Source: Lunularia cruciata
Lineage: Eukaryota; Streptophyta; Marchantiopsida; Lunulariales; Lunulariaceae
Direction of reading: 5' to 3'
Length of the DNA stretch: 64,000 nucleotides
Assembly (NCBI GenBank): GCA_948567375.1
Contig: OX419755.1
Location: forward strand, 18,295,001 to 18,359,000
In this document: in pieces, positions 9,820 to 23,631 of the stretch
How positions within the stretch are numbered: the first letter of the stretch is position 1
Layout: every line of letters begins with the position of its first letter
Position numbers and translations under genes: made by a program
Notes under the pieces: generated by a model
Databases searched by the model: none
Told to the model about the DNA's origin: nothing
The model's input: only the letters and a program-made list of their open reading frames with translations

Positions 9820-12800
9820 TGACCCTAGACACATATTATGCTATGTATGAAGCAATTTGCTTGAAGATGTGTGGTATGCTACAATGGTGGCCAAAATGCA
9901 TGATCAGTTGGAATTTCAAAAGTCCAGCAAAAGACTCTAGTAGGAGAAACCCTACATCTTCGTAAAGAGCATAAGAAGAGGGTAGAATCAATTGCACTTC
10001 AAGAAGAAATCCAAGTGTTGAAAGAAGTAAATCAAGAGTAGATGAAGAATTAACACTCATATATAATGAAACTCAACAAGTTGGGGAAGGAGATAGTGAT
10101 TACATGCATGTTACTATAAGATCATACACAACTCCAAATTCACAATAGATTATTGAAGGCCAAGTTCAAGATCTTTGTAAGATAGTAGAAGGTCTTGCAT
10201 TGAAGGTAGAGATTTAGAAGGTGGAATTTAACAAGACAACTCACCACTTCAAAGACTAGGTCAAGAAATTGAAAACTAAGGAGGATTTTGCAATCATTCA
10301 AAAAATGGTGTATGAAGAGACATCAAGTGAATTTTGATACGGAAAACCATCTTTGCATTTAGTGGTATAAGATGGATGTTTAGACATTGCAAGAAAAGGA
10401 GAGAAATCTTATAACCACATAAAAAAATTTGCAAAGATAGTTGTCAACATGAAAGACTTATTGCCACCTTAACCAATCCTAGAATCAAAGACTCAAGGTC
10501 TTGCTCACATGAAGAAGTACAAGTAAAGCTAATCATGAGGAATTTGTAGAAGAAAAGAAGGTGAATACAAAAAGGAAGTTGTGCATAGTGATGGAGACTA
10601 TGATGGCCAAATTTCTAACTTCCACCACTATTGTAGTGGAGTTCTACTAACTTAGACTAGAAAAACAAAAATTTATGAAGACCAATTGATAAAGCATATA
10701 ACATTCAATATTTTCATATACAAAAATGAAGTTTAAGGAGTATAAGTGGAACCTATTTCTGATGCTTTTAGATGTTAAGGTTATATTCAAAGGGAGCATA
10801 AAAGAATTAAAACTAATAGCATATGTAGAACAAGAGCATAGTACTCCACAATACTTCATAACAAATTCATAGTGCTTGTTTTTAGCAATATTGATATTGA
10901 AGTCTAAAGATCTTGGGATTAGATAATTCTTAGTTTTTAACTTTTATTTTATTTTTTCTAGTTAATTATTATAAATTATTTGTAACTCCTAGGTTAGTCA
11001 ATTATTTAAGGTTGGCACCCAAAGTGATTTCTTGTTCAGTCAAGAGATAGGTGAATAAGTGAAGAGCACTCAAGGCTACTCTATCAATTCTTAGTGGAAA
11101 TTGTCTTTCTTGTGTTTGTGGCTTGAGCAAAGAATATCAATGAAATCTTCCAAGTATCTTTGTGTGTTTGATCTTGAGTACAACTTGCTGATTTACTAAG
11201 TGTGATGCCTTGACACACTCCATTGTGCTATAATGTCACTAAATTCTTGCATGTGTAGACAAAGGGAAGACTTATTTACAAAGAGGTTGGCTTTTGAGAG
11301 AGTTGCACCTTGTGAAGGGTAGAGCATTGACCCTCAAAAGAACGCCAATAAGCTCTTTGGGAGGAGTGACTATCTTTGAAAGAAGTGTGCCTTCACAAAG
11401 AACTTTGTGAAGGAAGAATTTACATCTTTTGAAGATGCTCAAGATAACTCCAAAGAAATTGACATTTTCATTTTGAACAATCACTTTGAAAGAGTTGATT
11501 TAGACTTAGGATTGTGTAAGTGAGTGATTTCCTTTACAAATTTTTTGTGGTTTGCCTTGTTGACATCATTGCACTCTTTTGGGAGTAGTTTATACCCAAG
11601 AGGATAAAGAAGAAAATAGTAAAGAACTAGAAAAGTGCCATGTTTTCCCAAAACCAACCATTCCTTAATTGTATCCCTACGGGGAAAAACTATTATTCAG
11701 CAATTTATTCCAATTTTCTATTAAGTGTGTTGTTACAACACTCTTAAAGATGGCCAAACCATACTCTCGAATTCTATTATAAAAAACTATAATTTTGAGT
11801 ATGATTTGTTATGTAAATCTAAATAAAAAGATAGATTTTATTGTACTCTTTGTCTTGTTTCATAAGAATAATAGTATATACAAAACATTTAAGCTCCTCC
11901 TATTTTTCATTTTTTTGATTCTTGAACCTTTGGATATTATCCTCATACTTTCTCTCATTATGGTATTGGGAAATTTTATTATTTAATTTATTTTTTCCTA
12001 CTTTTTATTTAAGTAAGTGTTTTTTGTATGTATTGAAGAAGTATATTTTTGTTTTGCATTCCTTCATAGAAAGGAAGTTGGTTTACTCAAAAGATCTCTT
12101 TATTTAGGGAGATCAAAAACAAAATCCCTAAGAAATTTTGTAAAAACACCATTGGTTAAGCCAAAGGCCAAAGATATTTTCATTCTCACCAAAGACCTAA
12201 GACATTTTGAATCTAGCAAAATATTGTTAGAAGAACTATCAAAGATTATTGTTTGTACCTATTGAAGGCTAAAAATACAAGGACATTGACTAAAGAACAA
12301 TCGAGATCAATAGAGCAAAGGTCCAAGCCTATAAATTGGTTCTTCCCATTGAGCAAATCCTATTGGAAGCCTAAATTATTCTCAAAGTTAGAAACACCTA
12401 AGACTAAGATATTGGAAAGAGAACTTTTTTTAGAGTATTAGAGCATGTGGTTTATGGTGAGAGGGTAAGAATTTGGTTGAGTAATTACCTTTGGTTATCA
12501 AGATGGTTAGCAGAGCTATCATAAAGGTGTACAACTATAAACTAACACTTGAAGAAGATATCTTAGTTTGTGGATAAGTAAGTTGTTTGATTGACTAATA
12601 GTTCTTCTTTGACCCGTACTCAATGAAAGCATCCATTAATTGAGAATACATCCTCATTGTCTCATTACATTGGGAGTTAGTGAGGCCACCTGTATTGGAA
12701 GTCAAGTTATGGCCTATGGTTTCTCCTACTTCTTTGCTGAGGACTTACCTAAAATGATCTTTTGTCCACTCCTTTGAGTTGCACCAAAGTGAATTATTAC

Positions 12801-13872
12801 TTTGGATTTGATTCTTTTCAATTTCTTGCCCAATTGCTCCTAACATGACCTCTTAATTCTATAAGAAGAAAGTCAAGTGAAACTATTGTAGTTTGACCAT
12901 CCTCCCCAATCAAGTGCAAGTTCTAAAGGTTCAAGGGTGTTGTGAAAAATCTTCATGATGCTCTACTAACCATCTTGAAAACCTCATAGCAAAGTACTTA
13001 ACCTTCTTGCTCTTCAAGAATTTGTTTGTTTGTTTGCATAACTACATGCAAAAGGTATACAATGTCTTCAAAGAAGAATGGACCATATTACCAAGTACCC
13101 TTTTCCATACACTTCTACATCAAGATAGACCTATTGAACCTAAAGGAGAAGGAAGAGTTCCCTAGATACATCTTGAGTAGGGATTATGATCAACTTTAGA
13201 GTTTTGAACCATAAAACTTAGACTAAATTCAAAAGACTATCAAGGGAGCTATAGAGATCAAATTGAGATGTACTATATAGAATAAGAATTTAATCTTTCA
13301 ATTTATACATTGAGTCAGGATGTCTAATTTAGAATGGTAGGGAAGCATTATGTTAGATCAATCTTCAAGATTATTTCTCCAACAAAATGTGTAAAATTAT
13401 TCTATCTACAATCCAAGATTTGAGCAACTCCTGGAGTACATTTGGAAGCAACTCTTGGACAAATCAAGTACTCTTTGAGATATTTTTATACTATAAGCAT
13501 GGAGAGTTATGGATAAGTTTCTTGAATTTGTATCCTTTGCATGCTTAATTTTACACCTAATTAGTTTGCATTGGTGTATGGCATTGCACTTAGATGATTT
13601 TTTAGGTGTGTTGTGTATTTTTCTTTGGTAATGTTGGAATTGATTACTAGCTTGTGTGTTGTGATTTCAAGTTAGGTTATCTTTTTTACACCAAATAGAA
13701 GGAAGATTGGGAATTGATGTAGATGTTGCTAGTTGTTGTAGAATACTAGTATGTACAACAATCCATGATAGATCTAAATATAACTTCTAGTCCAAAGGGT
13801 CCACAACTTAGCACACAATGCTCCCTAGACAAAAAGGCAAATTACAATATCCAGTAAGATGATGAATATGAA

Positions 13873-14000
13873 ATTCTTGCATAAATAGATTGGACAAGTC
13901 TATTTTTGTTTTCCTTTAACATTATCTTGTCTCACTAAGGAGACAAGATAATGTTAATGGAAAACAAAAATAGACTTGTCCAATCTATTTATGCAAGAAT
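13873..14000. repeat. Near-perfect inverted repeat, 61-bp arms
   Basis: Left arm 13873-13933 and right arm 13940-14000 are reverse complements with one mismatch, around a 6-base loop. No terminal target duplication is evident. It could be a foldback element, an inverted duplication from template switching, or a precursor of small RNAs. Confidence 0.9.
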
Positions 14001-14243
14001 TAGGCAACTTGCAAAAGGTAGAGTGGAGCAAGTTATGGCAATGGGCCTTTTTCTCCATAGTAATTGCAAATGGCTATGCCCAACAATAGGAGGCTAAAAG
14101 AACTTAAACTAGAATAACAAAGATATTTTGCTTTTTGACGATAAGCCTAAAAGTACATAATTCTTCATATCTTGGTATTCTTAGAGTCAATGCATATTAA
14201 CTACTTGATACATTAGTTAGAAGTGTATGATTTGTTAACATTG

Positions 14244-14543
14244 GTGAAGAAGATGCAACTAAAAGGTGAGGTGGATGCAACAAAGGAGGAAATGATCATC
14301 TTCAAAGGGCTTTTGTTACAATCAAAGCTTAAGGCAAAGTTGAGCAAGAAGTTGGAGGTCTTGTAGAAGGAGAATCAAGATAGATGGGCTATAGTTCAAT
14401 CCCAAATAGAGGAAGAGAAGGAAGTTGAGGTTGCAAGGTTACCAAAATCAATTAGAGAAATGTAGTTGCAATTGAAATTGCAACAAAAGGAGAAGGACCT
14501 TTAGAAGAAATTGCAAAGGGAGCATCTCAATCCAAGAGACTAG
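14244..14543 (+). pseudogene. Decayed coiled-coil coding remnant
   Basis: Read from 14244, the frame gives about 100 codons rich in Lys, Glu, Gln and Leu with heptad-like spacing (KKMQLKGEVDATKEEM, QSQIEEEKEVEVARL, LQLKLQQKEKDL). It is interrupted by three TAG codons. Protein family unknown. It could be the tail of a gag or of an unrelated captured gene, and it shows no catalytic motif. Confidence that it was once coding is moderate, because the composition is strongly periodic and unlike its surroundings. Confidence 0.4.
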
Positions 14544-14894
14544 TTCCTTTAGCAAAGGAGATCAAATTCAAGAGTTTGATCAATTTTTGGCATGAATTAA
14601 TGAGGATATATTGAAAATGGCATGATAAAGATTGAGGTACATGAGTTGAAAAAGAATAAGATTGGCATTAATTAATGGGAATATTCACAATGCCATGATA
14701 AAGAATGAGGTACATGGGTTAAAAAAATAAAATAATGGCTTCTTCAATAGAATCCACACATATCAAAATTATGATAGAATAGTTGTTGATATATGGAGCA
14801 TGTTCAAACCAATGTCATTGAGGAAAGAGAGAGTATATGCTCAGCTTAATAGATAATAAAGATTTATCATTAGAATTTATTCTTAGATGTTTAT

Positions 14895-15495
14895 TGTAAT
14901 ACCAATAGCCAGAAATATTATCTACAAGTGAAAATTAGCTTGGTAACATGAAGCATTTTATATATGATGGACTAAGTAGATCAAATAGAGATATCACCAA
15001 AAGAGTATTTCTACTAATGGGTTAGGAGCCAAAAATAGCCTAAAAACTTTGAAGTCAATTTTGGAGGCCTAAATAGATGAATTAGGCCTTGAAAAGGTTG
15101 GCCTTCCCTCTCCCCTTGTTTAGGCTAGAAAAGGCTAGCCTTCTCTCCTCCTACTTTTCTCATTGAGAGCTTTCCAATGGTACCTCACCCATGCAATTTT
15201 GAGATTCTTATAGAAGATTCTCTAAAGATTCCCTTTTGTCAAAGCTTGTTTGACCAACCAGATAGGACCAGAACCAACATGTCACCCATGTATACAACTA
15301 ATATAAGGGTAGAGCTTGTTGACATGTCACCAATCCATGTATCTGATCCAAGGGTGGAGTTTCCTTTGAGGGAATATTCTTTGTTATATAATAAAGTTAA
15401 GGTGCTCCTTTAGAGCATTGAGTTTTGAGTGTAAAGCTTTGTGTTTCTTCTTTTGGGTTTTCTCTTTGGGGTTCTCATATCCTTGGAACATTACA
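14895..15495 (+). repeat. Solo LTR, family 2, short form
   Basis: It has TGTAATACC...ACATTACA ends (601 bp). Perfect 5-bp target duplications TTTAT flank it (14890-14894 and 15496-15500). No internal region is attached. A TATA-like ATATAATAAAG lies about 100 bases from the right end, as in the other copies. Confidence 0.92.
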
Positions 15496-16794
15496 TTTAT
15501 AAAACTTTATAGTTAGTTTGCTTTCATAGGTAGCTATCTTCAAGGAAGAAGCAATTTTCCTTTATAGTGATCAATACATGTAGTTTTTAGCAATATGAAA
15601 TTTTAGGAAGTAACTAATCAAAAGACAATTTAGTTATTTAAGCTATCATATTCAAAGATCCATATTGTTGAAAATAGAATATGAATAAAGTGAAGAAGAC
15701 AATTTTCCATGTCATTTTATTAATTTCTTTGTAAAAATTGTATATGTCTTTTTATTTTACGAATATGAATGAATCTTTATTATTATGGTATTTGCAAAGA
15801 CATTAACATGGTAAATAAGAAAGGTGGTCCATCTTTGATTGGAATTATCACTCTCAAAAATTAACTTGAATTTATTCTGTATGATTGTGAATATTTTATC
15901 TTATTTATACTTCTATGATTTGTGGATGCATGAGAACAATTGTATGATGAGTGTGCATGAAAAAGATACTTCCAAAATTTAGTTTCTATCAATGAGATTA
16001 AACAAAAAATAACAATGAAAATTAATTATTGATAATTTCATTTATATCTATAAGTTACTTGACTATATATTCATGAGATCACACTATTTTTGTTCCTTAT
16101 CACATTATTTCGATTCAATGGTGAGTGAGTCATCACACAAATCCTTAACATTGTGCTAGAGAAGACATTTCCAAATATAGATGGCTGACCACTATGAGAT
16201 CTATCTTGTACACTATCTTAAACACTTACTAGGTTACTTAGGATTCATAATTGAGGACTAAGTACCTTAAAGATGATGAAGTACTAAGGAAGCTTGAATT
16301 ACCTACAAGCCTCTCATGTTTTGTTTTCTAACTTTGCCAATTCTTTCCTAGGTTCATAGCATATAACATACTCTTAGTTAGTATGATATGCATGCCTACT
16401 TATGTTCATCCATATATGAAATCAAGGAGATCCTTATCTTCCACATAGAATTTAGAAATTAGAGTTATACCATCCAATATCTACTCAAGATGCTGAATCC
16501 AAGTAGCCATAACTATATAAGAAGAAAGAGAAGAAAAGAGGCCTTTACCTAATGTAAGTACTATTCCATTATCATGCCCTCCCTTGTTGATGGATCCTTG
16601 ATTCATTGCTCACAACAGCAACAACAACAACATATTGTAATTATGGTTGTAGGTCAAAGTATTGGTCACAATTTACCTTATCAAAATTATGGATATAGGT
16701 CAAAGTATTGATTCTAATTGTGACCAAAACTTTGGGGATAGTGATATTGCCTCTAAACTAGCTATGATGCTCTAGATGTATCTTACTTCTACAT
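15496..16794. other. AT-rich stretch without recognisable features
   Basis: Very AT-rich. I see no domain, RNA gene or repeat here beyond simple low-complexity sequence. Confidence 0.5.
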
Positions 16795-19180
16795 GATATC
16801 CATTGGTGATAGACTCACATGAGCATAATAGTGTATGAATTGTTTGTATAAGCTTGACAATCCATTAATTTCTTGGACTTTTATGTCATCCTTAGGAGTA
16901 GATGAATTGGTATTAGCCTTTATTTTCTTCTCTTCCATCTTGATCGCTACTATTAAAACCTCTTGGCCAATCGGGAACTTCCTTCTTCCAATATTCAAGA
17001 CTTCTCATATGTGGTTATTATGTTCTACTTCCATCCTATTGTAAATTGAAATTCATCCAAGAACACTACCACTTATTTTTCTATTAGACCTTGTAGCACC
17101 CAATGCATTTGATCCATGACAACTATTTGAGTTTTAGTGAGCACACCAATGCTTCCCAAAGCAATGTAGTATGTTTTATGAAATCTTTCTACAACTTTGT
17201 CAAAGTTGTTTGGAGTTCTTTTAAGTCATTTGGTGAGAGTAAATAAATTGATCTACCCATTGGATTACTATTTGAAATAGCTTGACCATGAAGGGCATAT
17301 CTTGATAAGGAAAACCTTTACTAAAGATTGTCAAGAAACACATACACATATTGGATTGACTAGTTCATTTTGAGGCTTATTATGCTCATCAAAATCTCCT
17401 CACATTATTAGTTTGATCCATAATTAAAATAGAGGAATATTCTTCCAAAGCTTATTCTATAATTGTTATATTAAAAAAATTTCATCTTGGTATTGATTGC
17501 TCTTAAGTGTCTTCCTCAAATATGCAAGACAATCTAATTAATGATTGATATTGTATTTGAATTTTTGTTGTTAGTAGTAATCAAATTGAATCCTATGACT
17601 TTCAAGCTTAGTAAGACCTAGAATCATATTATAGTATAGGGGAGCTACTCAATTCTCATGCATTCTAAATAATAATTTCTATTTTGAATCCAACAAGATG
17701 TGAAGTACAAAATCAGTACAAAAGGGGCTTTGTGAAGTGCAAAGCCCCTTTTACCATTTACAATCATCAATACAAAATATTTTTGTTAATTACATATAGA
17801 TGCAATACTCAAAGCTCTCATAATCAACCAAAATCCATAACCACAATCTAATGTCATACCCCAAAATTTGAATCAAACTTGCATAGGTCAAGCCTTCAAT
17901 TCAATTGGAATTAATCAAGTTACCAATAAGTGGCTTGATATATTTTAATTGAATATTTCATTCCTTTATCATCATGTTTCAAGAACTCTATTGGACCATT
18001 GGTTAAGTTTATTCATTCTTGCTTGGACATTTCAACAATATAATGTCAAATTTGTTGATAATAGAACCAATTAACAATTGTTTTACAATTTGTTTTTGGT
18101 TTGCAAAGTAAAATTGTTCTTGGTCTAAAAAACATGAAATTCCCTATCATGGCCAAACTTGCAAGTCAAACCCTTGAGTTTCTTTCTCTTTGTGCTTTCA
18201 AAATTCATTTGCTTTAAACCATTCTACTCCACACACAATTAGATCTACACATTTTACTTTGAATGATGTGAATTGATTTTATAATGTCATTCTTGCCTTC
18301 AAACACCTTTTGTTTTGGGAACCAAACATGATCTTATCCTTCTCAAAATTCTACTCTCCCCATTTTCTCAAGTCATTGACCATCAAGATCTCTCTTTTCC
18401 AATAGTTAAATAAGTTGCTCAATTTGTTGTTTCATAATAATCATAACTTTAGGCATTCCAATGTTTGATGCTACAACTACTACTCTACTAACCTACCCAC
18501 ATAAAATTATATCTAAGTTACCATGTAAATGCAACATATCCTCTGCTCTTTGTAAGTCATAATTGGGAATGAATATCTAAATTTTTGGAAATGATTCTTT
18601 GGTAATATATAGATACATAAATTCCAATGGTTCAGTGGAAAGTGATGTGGTAGTCCATAGATTCCATTCACCACATTCTTGCTCTAACACCAATGTAATG
18701 AACCAAAGAGAGAATATGAGAATGGAGGATCAAACTATAACAATCAATTGAGTGAAACTTTAGATGCTTGAGTTGAGCTTATGCTTTTGTATTTATATGT
18801 AAATTAAGTACATAACTCTAAAGAAGCTTCCTTGTAAAATTCACTTTTCTTGGAGTACAAGCTAAGCTAGTTTTTTACTTGCATTCAAGCTAAGCTAACT
18901 ATTTATTTGGTGCACAAACCACTCAATACTTTGGAAGTTTCTAGAAGCTTCTCAAATGCTTTTAGAGCATTTTTAGAATCCCTAAATATATGATAATTTT
19001 AACCTTGTTTTAACTATACTTAGCTTCTACTAACTCCATGAAGATTTTATAAACTTCTCACTGAGAAGCTTCTTAGATGTTTCTTGAACATTCTTAGAAT
19101 TCCAAACTGTATTTTATTTCTAATCTCCTTTTAACTATGCTTATGTTCTATTAACTAGGTAGCATTATTTTGATGATATA
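16795..19180 (-). mobile_element. Truncated family-1 element (5' half)
   Basis: Minus-strand remains of RT (from about 16795), protease (about 17530-17900), gag (to about 18670), a mutated iMet PBS (TTGGTGTTAGAGCAAGAA, complement of 18676-18693) and a 5' LTR from 18694 to about 19180. RNase H, integrase, chromodomain and 3' LTR are missing. All coding text is decayed. The LTR has an internal duplication of roughly 115 bp near its U3 start and keeps a perfect four-unit heat-shock element at 18934-18951. Confidence 0.8.
18934..18951. promoter_or_regulatory. Four-unit heat-shock element in LTR
   Basis: The bases read GAAgtTTCtaGAAgcTTC, again four perfect alternating cores, inside the 5' LTR of a family-1 copy too decayed to encode protein. 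Confidence 0.55.
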
Positions 19181-19671
19181 ATAGTTCACTTCATTCCATA
19201 GATAAGAAAGTGTAAGTAATCTAGCTAAGTGATACAAATATTTATAACATGTTTTCATAAAAATGGATATTATACATACACAATTATATCATTATGTAAT
19301 ATTTTGATAGTGTTATCATATAATATATAGACATAATCTAGATATAGAATCTGTGAAAATTCCTAAGTATCAAAGACATGTTGGAATTCTGAATTAAGTT
19401 CAATAGAAAGATAGTTATTTTGTAAGAGGTACAATTTTAATGAATTTAGAGAATTAAAGTAGATAAATTTAAAAAGTAAAATAGATATTTTAAAAGAAAT
19501 TTCTCTCACAACATAAGTTAATTAAATTTCAACTAGTTAAATAGACAAAGTTTTAATATTTGTAAGGTCTATAATATTTGGTATAAAATAAAATAGAGAA
19601 AGAGGTGTATATATATAATAGAGAAAGAGTTTTATATATATTTGTTTTTTTTAAATAATTTTATTTTATAT
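19181..19671. other. AT-rich spacer
   Basis: Extremely AT-rich sequence between the truncated family-1 LTR and the 5' LTR of the next element. No feature is seen. Confidence 0.5.
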
Positions 19672-20254
19672 AGTAATACCATTAACTAGACAAATTATCT
19701 AAAGATAGAAATTTGTTTAGTAATATCTATATGGATGTAGTACACAATGGTCTAAGTAGATCACATAGCATTGTCATCAAAAGAGGATTTTCACTAACAG
19801 TGCAAAGGTAAAAAATATGCCAAAAATTTCAAAGCCAATTTTTGAGACCTAAACAAAAGAATTAAGCCAAAAAAAATGGAATCTTTTTCTCCTCCAAGGG
19901 GAGAGGTGTTGCCTTCCTCCCATTTGTTTATATTGTTGAGATCTTTCCATGTTGTTTTGAGTTTCATATAAGAAGATTCTCCAAAGATTCCCTTTGGTCA
20001 AACTTATTTGACCAACCAAATAGGACAGGGATTGTCATGTCACCACTCCATACAACTAATCTAAAGGTATAGCTTGTTGACATATCACCAATCCATGTAT
20101 CTAATCTAAGGGTGTAGCTCACTTTGAGTGGATTCTCTTTGCTATATAGTAAACAAGGTGCTCCTTTGGTGCATCAAAGTATTGAGAAATTAAATCTTAT
20201 GTTTCTCTTCTTGTATTTCTCTTGGAATTTTTTGAGTCCTTGGAGCATTTCACT
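19672..20254 (+). repeat. 5' LTR of the old family-2 element, short form
   Basis: It starts AGTAATACC (altered TG) and ends GCATTTCA next to a PBS. A TATA region (CTATATAGTAAA) is near 20140. It lacks the U3 duplication found in the long-form copies. Confidence 0.82.
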
Positions 20255-20255
20255 G

Positions 20256-20273
20256 GTATTAGAGTAGTGCTTT
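20256..20273 (+). other. Primer-binding site, tRNA-iMet (one change)
   Basis: TGGTATTAGAGTAGTGC follows the LTR after one base. It differs from TGGTATCAGAGC by two C-to-T changes. Confidence 0.82.
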
Positions 20274-20674
20274 AATCAAAGTGAGTGGATCACCCCTCTT
20301 GGAGGAACAAATGCTTTTGAGATTGAGTAATTTCAAGAGGAGAAAAGTAGTACAATGGATAGATTGTATTACTTTGGGAGAGAGGATAGGATAGATGCTC
20401 TTGGAGGAAAATTGATTGCACCTCACTTTCCTTTCTTGAATTTGTTACATGTCAAGATTATGTACATCTAGCACAAGCAAGTGAGTATATTCTTTGTTAC
20501 CATTTTGGAGTGGAGCTCATGGATATAGTAATGAATTTGCTAACCTTTGTGATTGTACCTATTGTGATATACAATAAAGAGTGTGATTTGGTAATTTATG
20601 ATTTAATCATTATGATACAATGGATTTGAATATACTGAAGCTTCTCCCTTTTAACACTCTAATAGGAATTATAA

Positions 20675-21260
20675 TGTTCTAAGGACAAGAGAACACCAAG
20701 AGAAACATAAGGCTTCATCTCTCAATACTCTGATTCTCCAAACTAACACCTTGTCTTTATTATCTAGCAAAGAGTATTCACTCAAAGTGAGCTCCACCCT
20801 TGGATCAGATACATGGATTTGTGATATGTCAACAAGCTCCACCTTTAGATTAGTGTATGGATTGGTAATATGTCAATCCTTGTACTATTTGGTTTGGTCA
20901 AACAAGTTTAACTAAAAGGAATCATTAGAGAATCTTCTTGTTGGAAGTTCAAAGTAGCGTGGATGAGGTACCATTGGAAAGCTCTTGACAAGACAAAAAA
21001 GTGGAGTGCTCTTGACAAGCCATTTCCTTCTACCTAAAAGGAAAAGGATCATATTATTTTTTGAGGCCTACTTCATTTGTTTAAATCTCCAAAATTAGCT
21101 TTGAAATTTTGAAGGTCTTTTTGGCCTTTGCTCTATTTGTGGAAGTATTTTTTTGGTGACATCTCTATTTAATCTATGAGACTATTGTATGTGACATCCC
21201 TCAAGATATTACCAAGCCAATTTCCACCTCTAGATATTATGTCTAGCTTATAGTATTACA
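20675..21260 (-). repeat. LTR copy, family 2, short form, inverted
   Basis: Plus-strand ends TGTTCTAAGG (20675) and TAGTATTACA (21260) give a minus-oriented LTR. No clear target duplication is seen (TATAA versus AAACT). It is probably a solo LTR whose flanks have decayed. Confidence 0.75.
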
Positions 21261-21596
21261 AAACTCCATTATGTAATTGGACCAAAAGTGCGGTTTAAGG
21301 ATTTTGTAATTCTTGATTTTGATGAAGAATATTTTAAAAAATTGATAGCTTTTGAGGTCCCAATAGTAATCCAAATCATTTGTGCTCATATTAACTTTCT
21401 ATTGAAGTAAGAACTATTTATGTTGTGTTTATAAATCATGGAGTTGTAGTTGCAAGATTTGATGCAAGGAATGTTTAACAAGTTTTGGGAGATCAAATGA
21501 CGATGGAAGAATCACAAAGTAAAGTATGTACCTTTAAGAATGATCATGCAATGCAGGAAGTGGAATCATGGCCAAAACTCAATAACAATGGTCAAA

Positions 21597-22336
21597 TGTA
21601 ATACCAATAGCTAGCCATATGATCTAGATGTGAAATTTGGTTTGGTAACATCTAGAATGATGTTATACATGATGGTCAAAATAGATCAGATAGAAGTATC
21701 ACCAAAAGATACTTCTACTAATAGAGCAGAAACCAAAATAGACTTGAGAACCTTAGAACCAATAGCTAGACATATGATTTAAAGGTGAGAAATGGTTTAG
21801 TAATATCTGGTAGGATGTTACATATGATGGACTAAACATATAAGAAAGAGGTATCACCAAAAGGGGAATTCTACTAATAGAGTATGGACCAAAATATGCT
21901 TGAAATCTTTGAAGGCAATTTTGGAGGCCTAAACGGATGAATTAGGCCTCGAAAATTTGCCCTATTTCCCCTCCCTCCCAAATGGAGGAAAGGTAAGCCT
22001 TCCCTCCCCCTTGGTTTGTCTCATCAAGAGCTTTCCAATGGTACCTTAATTGATTTTGAGATTCCTACATGAAGATTCCCTAAAAGATCCCCTTCGATCA
22101 AAGCTTGTTTGACTAACCATATAGGACCTAGACCGACATGTCACCCATCCAATTAAGTAATCCAAGGGTGGAGCTTGCTGACATGTCACCTATTAGTGTG
22201 CCTAATCCTATGGTGGAGCTTCCTTGGAGGAGATCCTCTTTGTCTATATAATAAAGAGAAGGTGCTCCTTTGGGGCACCGAATGTTGAGTGTGTAATTTG
22301 TGTTTCTCTCTCTTCTCTTGTCCTTGGATTATTACA
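21597..22336 (+). repeat. Solo LTR, family 2, long form
   Basis: TGTAATACC...GATTATTACA (740 bp). Flanking TCAAA (21592-21596) and CCAAA (22337-22341) form a target duplication with one C/T change. The first 300 bases hold two tandem copies of an approximately 158-bp U3 segment. Confidence 0.87.
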
Positions 22337-23040
22337 CCAAAGTACTTATAGAGGCACTCATGACAAAGACATCAACTTTGGTCAACAATGAAGCCACATT
22401 ATTACTATCAATGAAGAAGACATGCAACATCAAGCCTTATAAGGGACAACACTATGTAGGAGTAGTGGAAAACTAGATCTCAAGAATGAATCAATACTTG
22501 TGATTATATATAGTAAAGATCACCAATCATTTTACACTCATGTTTACGTATGAATACCTAACCAATAATGCTCTCACATAGTATGATGATTGAGAATGAG
22601 CAATGTTGATGAAAGGAAGAGAGATCACTTGGATTGTGATGTAAGAAGGGTTGTTGAAGAATTTCCAATTTGTGGATTTTGTGCACATGGCTCAAACACA
22701 ACTATAGGGGTTGAAGCAAAAGAACATCATACAAGAATATGTGGAGGTATTTTTGGATCTGCAAGTTGTACTAACTAACACGAGCTTAGTAGAAGCTCTT
22801 GATAATTCAAACAAGGGTTAAAAGAGCAAATTTGCCAAGACATAATGGTACAAGATCCTTTCACCATTTTTGGAGCCATTTTTGTGCTCAAAGAATAATA
22901 CGAGTGTTTGGAAGAGGTGGAGAGATAGTACTTACACAACACTATTGGGCTAAGACATTTGCACTTTGGTAGACTAGTTCCAATGGAATTGAGCAACATT
23001 TGTTTCCAAGATTGAGGAGCTTGACTACTCTAAAAAGAAC

Positions 23041-23515
23041 GTAGATGGACCAAAGAAAGGAGAGATGGAGTTCCATAAGGAGAAGGGGCTCAAGCATAAC
23101 AACAATGTTGTTACAATTGTGGCCAATTTGAGCTCATAGCCATCAATTGTTATGCCTAGTAAATGTACTTCATAGCCTTATTGACTCAATAAAGATGAGT
23201 TAAAGTAATGGTAGGAGTTTTATACCTCACAACCTTATTGGATCAATGGATATGAGGAAAAGTAGTGGAAGGAAGAGGAAAACTGTGCAAAGGTTGAGGA
23301 AGACAACCACACAATTGATTGTTGTAAATAAAGTCCTAGAAGTCAATCAAGTGAGAGTATTGATAGACCTTGGAGCAATAGAGAATTTTTTATCTTGTTT
23401 TGTTGTAATAAGGTTGGGGATGGAACTTATAAAGGACAAGAGTGAAGAAGTAGAGTTACGTAATGGTCAGACAAAGAGGATTGAATTTATTACCTAAGAG
23501 ATTAACACTCACTAT
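23041..23515 (+). pseudogene. Gag zinc knuckle and protease of the old family-2 element
   Basis: A single zinc-knuckle relic, CYNCGQFELIAINC, is at about 23113-23155; the histidine position is replaced. Protease text follows (EVNQVRVLIDLGAIENFLS, then a strand ending GMELIKDKSEEVELRNGQ). The active-site triad reads DLG instead of DSG. The methyltransferase element inserted about 120 bases downstream, between protease and RT, whose sequence resumes after 33543. Upstream gag between 20.3 and 23.0 kb is too decayed to delimit. Confidence 0.75.
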
Positions 23516-23631
23516 AAGAGAGTATCAAGAAGAGATTGAGTGGCAAGTGATGCAATTAGCTTGTTACAATGTAATCATATGCATATTGTGGATAGTGCAC
23601 TAAAACTCCCTAATAGATTAGAGAGGGAAGT

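Larger units (their letters stand above)
9820..14894. other. AT-rich decayed region, no intact gene
   Basis: No recognisable protein domain or RNA gene is seen. Only short AT-rich frames occur (for example 11795-12441). The stretch holds a near-perfect hairpin (13873-14000) and a decayed coiled-coil coding remnant (14244-14543), listed separately. It probably consists of very old element remains, but I cannot assign a family. Confidence 0.5.
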
